DNA of 64,000 nucleotides from Hymenobacter sp. DG01 (GTDB taxonomy: Bacteria > Bacteroidota > Bacteroidia > Cytophagales > Hymenobacteraceae), in assembly GCF_006352025.1 (NCBI RefSeq), contig NZ_CP040937.1, forward strand, positions 186,001-250,000, given 5' to 3'. The position numbers and the translations under genes were made by a program. The notes under the pieces are model-generated. The model did not search any database, was not told the origin of the DNA, and saw only the letters and a list, made by a program, of their open reading frames with translations. Of the stretch, positions 59,546 through 64,000 are shown one piece after another (positions within the stretch are counted from its first letter, which is position 1; the number at the start of each line of letters is the position of its first letter).

Positions 59546-59986
59546 ATGAACACTGTTCTAAGCAAAATCTCGCAAGGCTGGGCCCGGGCAAAGGGTGCCT
59601 CCGAGACGGTTGCCGCTGAGGCAACTGTAGCCTTCCACAAGGCCCACCACCAGACTCATAACATGAGCAAGTGGGACAAGCGCATCTATGGCACCCTGAT
59701 GATTATGGGCGGCTTTATGGGTCAGGCCCAGGCTCAGGGCGGTGTTAGCTCAACGCTGACCTCGTTCAAGGCCACGGTACTGCTCATCGCTCAGGGCATT
59801 TTCGCCGTGTTCCTGATGATTGGCCTGGTTAAGACCGCCAAGAAATTCATCGGTGGCGAACCCGACGCTATGACCTCCATGATGTGGTTGGCTGGCGGGG
59901 TTCTCCTGTTCTGGGGCTTCAACTCCCTCAAATCTCAAATCGTGGGCAACACCGGTAACAGCGGTGGTGGCGGTAACGTGGAATAA
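59546..59986 (+). CDS. traE: TraE-like (DUF4134) conjugative transfer protein, probable pilin
   Basis: From the ATG at 59546 it has 146 residues: a short helical start, then a hydrophobic segment (IYGTLMIMGGFMGQAQAQGG) and two more (FKATVLLIAQGIFAVFLMIG; MTSMMWLAGGVLLFWGFNSL). This layout and the glycine tail fit the DUF4134/TraE family, the VirB2-like subunit of Bacteroidetes conjugation systems. It is preceded by a long pyrimidine-rich leader (59477-59545). First recognised component in the order traE, traF, traG, traJ. Confidence 0.8.
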   Translation: MNTVLSKISQGWARAKGASETVAAEATVAFHKAHHQTHNMSKWDKRIYGTLMIMGGFMGQAQAQGGVSSTLTSFKATVLLIAQGIFAVFLMIGLVKTAKKFIGGEPDAMTSMMWLAGGVLLFWGFNSLKSQIVGNTGNSGGGGNVE

Positions 59987-60046
59987 TGAACTCAGTAGGG
60001 CGGCACTTGCGCCGCCCTGCTCTATTCTTTCTTCATAGCACGTTCG

Positions 60047-60370
60047 ATGCGCTCCTACAAAAGCATTGAAAGGCCGGCCCAAGTTCTCGGAATGGATATC
60101 CAGAGCTTGGGCCTTGTTTTTGGCCTCGTAATCGGTGGCGGTATGCTGCTGGCCCTTCTCTCGATGGGCATGAGCATCAACCCGCTTGTTTACCTGCTCC
60201 TGATTGGTACGGCGGTGGGCCTCTTTTTCGCCCTGCGGTACCTCAATAAGCACCGTCCCCCCGGCTTCCTGATGGGCTATGTCAGCTACCATCTACGCCA
60301 ACCTAAACGCCTGACCATAGGCATTCAGCATGTTCAAAAACAAAAAGGTAAAGGCGGGCGGGCTAAGTGA
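60047..60370 (+). CDS. traF: TraF-like (DUF4133) conjugative transfer protein
   Basis: It has 107 residues with two hydrophobic segments (LGLVFGLVIGGGMLLALLSM; INPLVYLLLIGTAVGLFFAL) and a conserved N-terminus, YKSIERPAQVLGMDIQS. It corresponds to VirB3 of other type IV systems. The last 41 bases overlap the start of traG, so translation is probably coupled. Confidence 0.82.
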   Translation: MRSYKSIERPAQVLGMDIQSLGLVFGLVIGGGMLLALLSMGMSINPLVYLLLIGTAVGLFFALRYLNKHRPPGFLMGYVSYHLRQPKRLTIGIQHVQKQKGKGGRAK

Positions 60371-62957
60371 TGCTCACCCAGTCTATCTCTACGACAATCA
60401 TAAGCTCGTCCTGAAAGACGGGCGGGTGGGTGTAGCATTCAAGCTAAATCCGGTTGAAATGGAGTTGTGGGACCCGGATCAGTATTCGGCCTGCCACGCG
60501 GCATTTCAATCGGCGCTGAAGGTGCTGCCGCCCGGTACCGTCGTGCAGAAAACCGATGTGTATTATGATCGGCCCTATGTGCATCCTCCGGCTCCAGGCC
60601 AGTACTTCAGCAACCGGATGGGTCAGTATTTCGGCAACCGCATGGTGCTGTTTCATGCCCCCTATCTGTTTCTGAGCTTCGCCCCTATTTCGCTGAAGTC
60701 GGCCGGCCCCAACGCCAAGAAGCAGAAGCCTCCCCGTGCTGTATCAGCCCTGAATGCCCTGATCAACAATGTTGACCAGAAGCTGCCGGATAATCCTTTC
60801 GAGTCAATTACGCAGACCTTGGCGCTGGCTGACCAGTACACGCAAGAGTTTGTGCAGGCGATGCGCGGTGTGCCGGATATTTCACTGGAGCGTCTGGATG
60901 AAAACCAGATCCGGGGCCTGTACCTGCAGTTCCTCAACCTGGACTTTGACCGCCAGCCTCAGCACTATGAGCGGGAGCTTTACAACGAGGTCGGCACGCT
61001 GGCCGTCGGGGAGCAAAAGGTTTCCTGCGTCAGCCTGACGGGTCAGGGCCAGCAAATGTTTCCCTGTGTGCGCAACAACTATGGCGTGACCTCGCCCATG
61101 TTATACCCGCTCACCCACTTCCTGGCCATCCCTCACATTCTGACGCAATCCGTTCAGATTGTCGATACCAAAGCGGAGCTGGAAACGCTGGACCGGGATA
61201 AGACGATCAATAAGTCTCTCTCGAAGCTGGCGACGCAGGACAATCACCTACGCGTAGCGGAAATTGATGCCTTTTCGGCCGAAGTACGCGCTGAAGGCAA
61301 GCAGCTCTGTAAGCTCCACGTCAGCCTGCTGACCTGGGAAACCCAGGATGCGCTGCGTAAGGAAAACGTCGAGAAGGCTGCTGCGGCAATGCGCTCGATG
61401 TTTGACTCAGAGGCAGCTGTTGAAAACTTCCTCACGCTGCCTATCTTCTTTGCCTCCCTGCCCTGCAACGGCTACCAGGTGCCGGACCGGTGGTTACCAA
61501 CCACCACGGACCGCGCGGCCTGCTACGTGCACTGGACCACTACCTATCGTTCAGCCCGCACGGGTGAGTATATCTGTGACCGTTTCCGCAACCTGATCAG
61601 AATAAACCTGTTCGACGTGTCCCAGGACAACCAGAACAGCCTAACTATCGGGCCTTCGGGTAGCGGTAAGAGCTATACTATGGGCAACTTCATTGCTCAG
61701 CGTTTCGAGAATGGCGCCCGGCAAATCATTATCGACGTGGGCGGTTCCTACCGCAACGTGTGCCAGTCGTTGAACGGGCCGGACTTTGACCGCACGTATT
61801 TCGAGTACGATCCGGCCAACCCGATTGAGTTCAATCCCTTCCTGCTGACTCGTCACAAGGATAACAAGTGGGAGTACACGGATGAGAAGCTGAACTTCCA
61901 TCTGGCCCTGCTGGCTTCGCTCTGGAAGTCGGGCAAGGATAGCGGCCTGAGCAAATCGGAGCGCACCATTCTTTCACGCTTCCTGCAGGACTACTATTCT
62001 ACCCTGAACAAGAGCGACAAGCTGGGGCACCACGATGAGGATTTCCCCGGTATGCAAAGCTTTTACCGGCATGTGGAAAGTCTGCACAACCGCATGACTA
62101 GCACGCAGACTGAGGAGGGAAAACAGGACCCGCAGCTGCAGGCCCAGCGGGAGCAATACCGGAAAGACTCAGCCTATATCCAGATGGATGAATTCTTTCT
62201 GGTACTAGGCGAATACGTGGAAGGGGGCCGCTACGCCCGCGTGCTCAATGCCCGCTTTGATGTGGACCTGTCCGACTACCGCCTTATCTGCTTCGATATG
62301 GCCCGGGTGAAGTCTGACCCTACCCTTTACCCCGTGGTAGCGATGCTGATCACAGAACTGGCGCTGGACCTGTTCCGCAAGTTTCCCCAGGATATTAAGT
62401 ACATCCTCATGGACGAAGCCTGGAGCATGCTTTCGGGAGCAATGCAGGACTTCATCGAGAATATGTACCGCACGATCCGGAAAACAAACGGCTCTATCGG
62501 CATCATCACGCAGGGCATCAAGGAAATCGTGGAATCCCCGATTGGCTACACCCTGATTGATAACTCGGCTACCAAAATCATTCTGCGGCATACCAACGAG
62601 GCCAGCTTGGAGCGTCTGGAAAAACCCTTGGGCTTCACCTCGCACGAAATGAGCCTGATTCGCTCGATTCAGTCCGGAGACGGCTGGCGTCAGTTCCTCA
62701 TCAAGCAAGGCCCACTGGCCAAGATCTACACGTTGGAGGCGGCTCCTCAGCTTAACGCCATTCTTAGCTCCCGTCCTTCTGAGCGCAACCTGCTTAACAA
62801 GCTCGTGCAGCATTACCAGCGCAACCGCCCGGTTGCTGTGCTCGATGAGCGAGGCCGCCCCAAGCTGGGTCCGGACGGGCTGCCCGAATACTCAACTATC
62901 GTTGAGATGCGGCTTGATTTCGCGGTGGATGAGTTCGTTTCCTCTACCTCAAAATAA
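60330..62957 (+). CDS. traG: TraG-like VirB4 conjugation ATPase
   Basis: It has 875 residues. It has the VirB4 N-domain (ALNALINNVDQKLPDNPFES) and an ATPase C-domain with Walker A at 441-448 (GPSGSGKS) and Walker B at 691-696 (YILMDEAWSML). The later SIGIITQGIKEIVESPIGYT is the usual arginine/glutamine-sensor region. It powers pilus assembly and DNA transfer at the inner membrane. Length is normal for the Bacteroidetes TraG group. It overlaps traF by 41 bases. Confidence 0.93.
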   Translation: MFKNKKVKAGGLSDAHPVYLYDNHKLVLKDGRVGVAFKLNPVEMELWDPDQYSACHAAFQSALKVLPPGTVVQKTDVYYDRPYVHPPAPGQYFSNRMGQYFGNRMVLFHAPYLFLSFAPISLKSAGPNAKKQKPPRAVSALNALINNVDQKLPDNPFESITQTLALADQYTQEFVQAMRGVPDISLERLDENQIRGLYLQFLNLDFDRQPQHYERELYNEVGTLAVGEQKVSCVSLTGQGQQMFPCVRNNYGVTSPMLYPLTHFLAIPHILTQSVQIVDTKAELETLDRDKTINKSLSKLATQDNHLRVAEIDAFSAEVRAEGKQLCKLHVSLLTWETQDALRKENVEKAAAAMRSMFDSEAAVENFLTLPIFFASLPCNGYQVPDRWLPTTTDRAACYVHWTTTYRSARTGEYICDRFRNLIRINLFDVSQDNQNSLTIGPSGSGKSYTMGNFIAQRFENGARQIIIDVGGSYRNVCQSLNGPDFDRTYFEYDPANPIEFNPFLLTRHKDNKWEYTDEKLNFHLALLASLWKSGKDSGLSKSERTILSRFLQDYYSTLNKSDKLGHHDEDFPGMQSFYRHVESLHNRMTSTQTEEGKQDPQLQAQREQYRKDSAYIQMDEFFLVLGEYVEGGRYARVLNARFDVDLSDYRLICFDMARVKSDPTLYPVVAMLITELALDLFRKFPQDIKYILMDEAWSMLSGAMQDFIENMYRTIRKTNGSIGIITQGIKEIVESPIGYTLIDNSATKIILRHTNEASLERLEKPLGFTSHEMSLIRSIQSGDGWRQFLIKQGPLAKIYTLEAAPQLNAILSSRPSERNLLNKLVQHYQRNRPVAVLDERGRPKLGPDGLPEYSTIVEMRLDFAVDEFVSSTSK

Positions 62958-62963
62958 TCTGCT

Positions 62964-64000
62964 ATGCTCCTTACCCTACTTCTTTCGGGCATCGGCGGGG
63001 ACCTGAACGTTCAGATTTCCCAAGCTGCTTATGACATGACCCGCAATGTAATCGTGCTGCTGGTATCCTCAGTGGTGCCCATCATGATGACAATTACGCT
63101 GGTTACGACAATTGGCCGGGGGTATCTCAGCGGCCAGTCTTTGCAGATTGACCTGGCCCCCTTATTCAAGATTCTGTTAATCGCCGGCTTTTTGCTTTCC
63201 TACCGGACAATTATGCCTAAGGTCGGTGATTCAATTTACTGGATCTCGCGGGCAGTAACGGGTAACGGGGCACAGGCACAGGCCTACTCCACACTGGAGA
63301 ACTTAAAGCCTAAGCCGCCTGGGTCTACGACTCCGCCCAACCCCACTACCGTAGCCAACGGAACCCAGGATCAGCCTTCGGTAATTTCCGGGCTGGCCGA
63401 TAAGATTGCCTCTATAGCCGGGTCAATCAGTGGCTTTTCGTTTCGGCAATGGCTGCTGGAGCTGGCAACGGGTACAATAGCCCAGCTGGTTCAGGTCTGC
63501 ATGTTATTCATTCAGGCCTTCCTGGCAGGCTTCCTGTTCGTGGTCGGGCCAATAGCATTTACCCTCTCGATGCTGCCAGGCTTCGGAGGGTTAATGAAGT
63601 CGTGGTTTCAGTCCTATCTGAGTGTCAACCTGTGGACGGTCACGTTCGCAATCATCAACAAGCTTTTCGCGCAGTATTCTGCGGCTATGGCGGCGCTGGC
63701 AGCTTCCAAAATAACGACCGTAGATCAATATTTCGCCCAGTACGCCTCGGATGGCCAGTACCAGGTAGCCTGCATAATCTTCATCATCATGTACCTGATG
63801 GTGCCCTACATGACTTCGCTCATTGTAGGCTCCTCAGCGGCCCAAAGCTTTGTTGGGGCAGCAGCTGGCCTTGTTGCCTCCAGAGCAGCAATGGGTGCCG
63901 GTAAGGCAGCAGGCGGGGCTATTAACGCCGCTGGTGCTGGCGTTTCCAACATGGCCGGCGCAATGGCCAATGATATTCGCAGCAGTGGGGCAGCCTTTGC
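62964..64000 (+). CDS. traJ: TraJ/VirB6-like conjugative membrane protein, partial
   Basis: An open frame from the ATG at 62964 runs without stop to the end of the window (345 codons). It is polytopic: VIVLLVSSVVPIMMTITLVT, FKILLIAGFLLSYRTIM, FIQAFLAGFLFVVGPIAFTL and VACIIFIIMYLMVPYMTSLI are membrane segments, and the last visible part is glycine/alanine-rich. The VirB6/TraJ group of Bacteroidetes transfer systems has this form and is encoded directly after traG. It is 6 bases after the traG stop. The C-terminus is outside the window. Confidence 0.85.
   Translation, partial: MLLTLLLSGIGGDLNVQISQAAYDMTRNVIVLLVSSVVPIMMTITLVTTIGRGYLSGQSLQIDLAPLFKILLIAGFLLSYRTIMPKVGDSIYWISRAVTGNGAQAQAYSTLENLKPKPPGSTTPPNPTTVANGTQDQPSVISGLADKIASIAGSISGFSFRQWLLELATGTIAQLVQVCMLFIQAFLAGFLFVVGPIAFTLSMLPGFGGLMKSWFQSYLSVNLWTVTFAIINKLFAQYSAAMAALAASKITTVDQYFAQYASDGQYQVACIIFIIMYLMVPYMTSLIVGSSAAQSFVGAAAGLVASRAAMGAGKAAGGAINAAGAGVSNMAGAMANDIRSSGAAF

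Overview
The window looks like part of a large conjugative plasmid, or a plasmid-like integrative element, from a GC-rich member of the Bacteroidota, most likely a Hymenobacter-like Cytophagales. That placement is an inference. It rests on the Bacteroidetes-type transfer genes traE-traF-traG-traJ, a GldC homologue, TonB receptors with carboxypeptidase-like N-terminal domains, a DUF4249 lipoprotein, and promoters of the TAnnTTTG type. No rRNA, tRNA, CRISPR array or replication initiator was seen.

Layout. 1-4.9 kb is backbone on the minus strand: two small genes, umuDC, and several small hypothetical proteins. 4.87-28.02 kb is a 23.15-kb insertion bounded by 38-bp inverted repeats (one mismatch) and a 4-5-bp target duplication. 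Its removal joins two gene fragments in frame. 28-42.5 kb is minus-strand backbone: an acetyltransferase-like protein, an AlbA_2/Schlafen-type protein, a tyrosine recombinase with a candidate core site, several operons of unknown proteins, an HNH endonuclease, a GldC homologue, an ASCH protein and a ParB-family protein. 42.5-49.5 kb is a plus-strand block of secreted proteins: a TonB receptor, a carboxypeptidase-regulatory-like protein, an M20 peptidase and two unknowns. 49.6-59 kb carries small regulators, a type IA topoisomerase and a 1691-residue Toprim protein with tandem repeats. 59.1-64 kb is the start of a type IV transfer operon that runs off the window.

The central discovery is inside the insertion. 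Seven promoters share one rigid design: GTTTGAWW, then a second GTTTGAWT exactly 21 bp downstream, then ACCTTTG exactly 29 bp after that. They precede a truncated AraC-type sensor, three aldo/keto reductases, a TonB receptor/DUF4249 pair, a flavodoxin and an NAD(P)-binding protein. A full-length AraC-family regulator lies in the same block, and an eighth site without the promoter box lies upstream of a PaoABC-like periplasmic aldehyde oxidoreductase. I infer one regulon for uptake and redox conversion of an aldehyde or similar electrophile, moved as a unit. No transposase is present inside the element.

The backbone has its own repeated control sites: an 18-bp palindrome GCRATTANNNNNRNTYGC-like at four places (including the tra promoter) and a GTTGCTNTTTATACGCAA-type element at the heads of several minus-strand genes. 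Two genes appear broken by single-base changes in homopolymers, which may be assembly errors.
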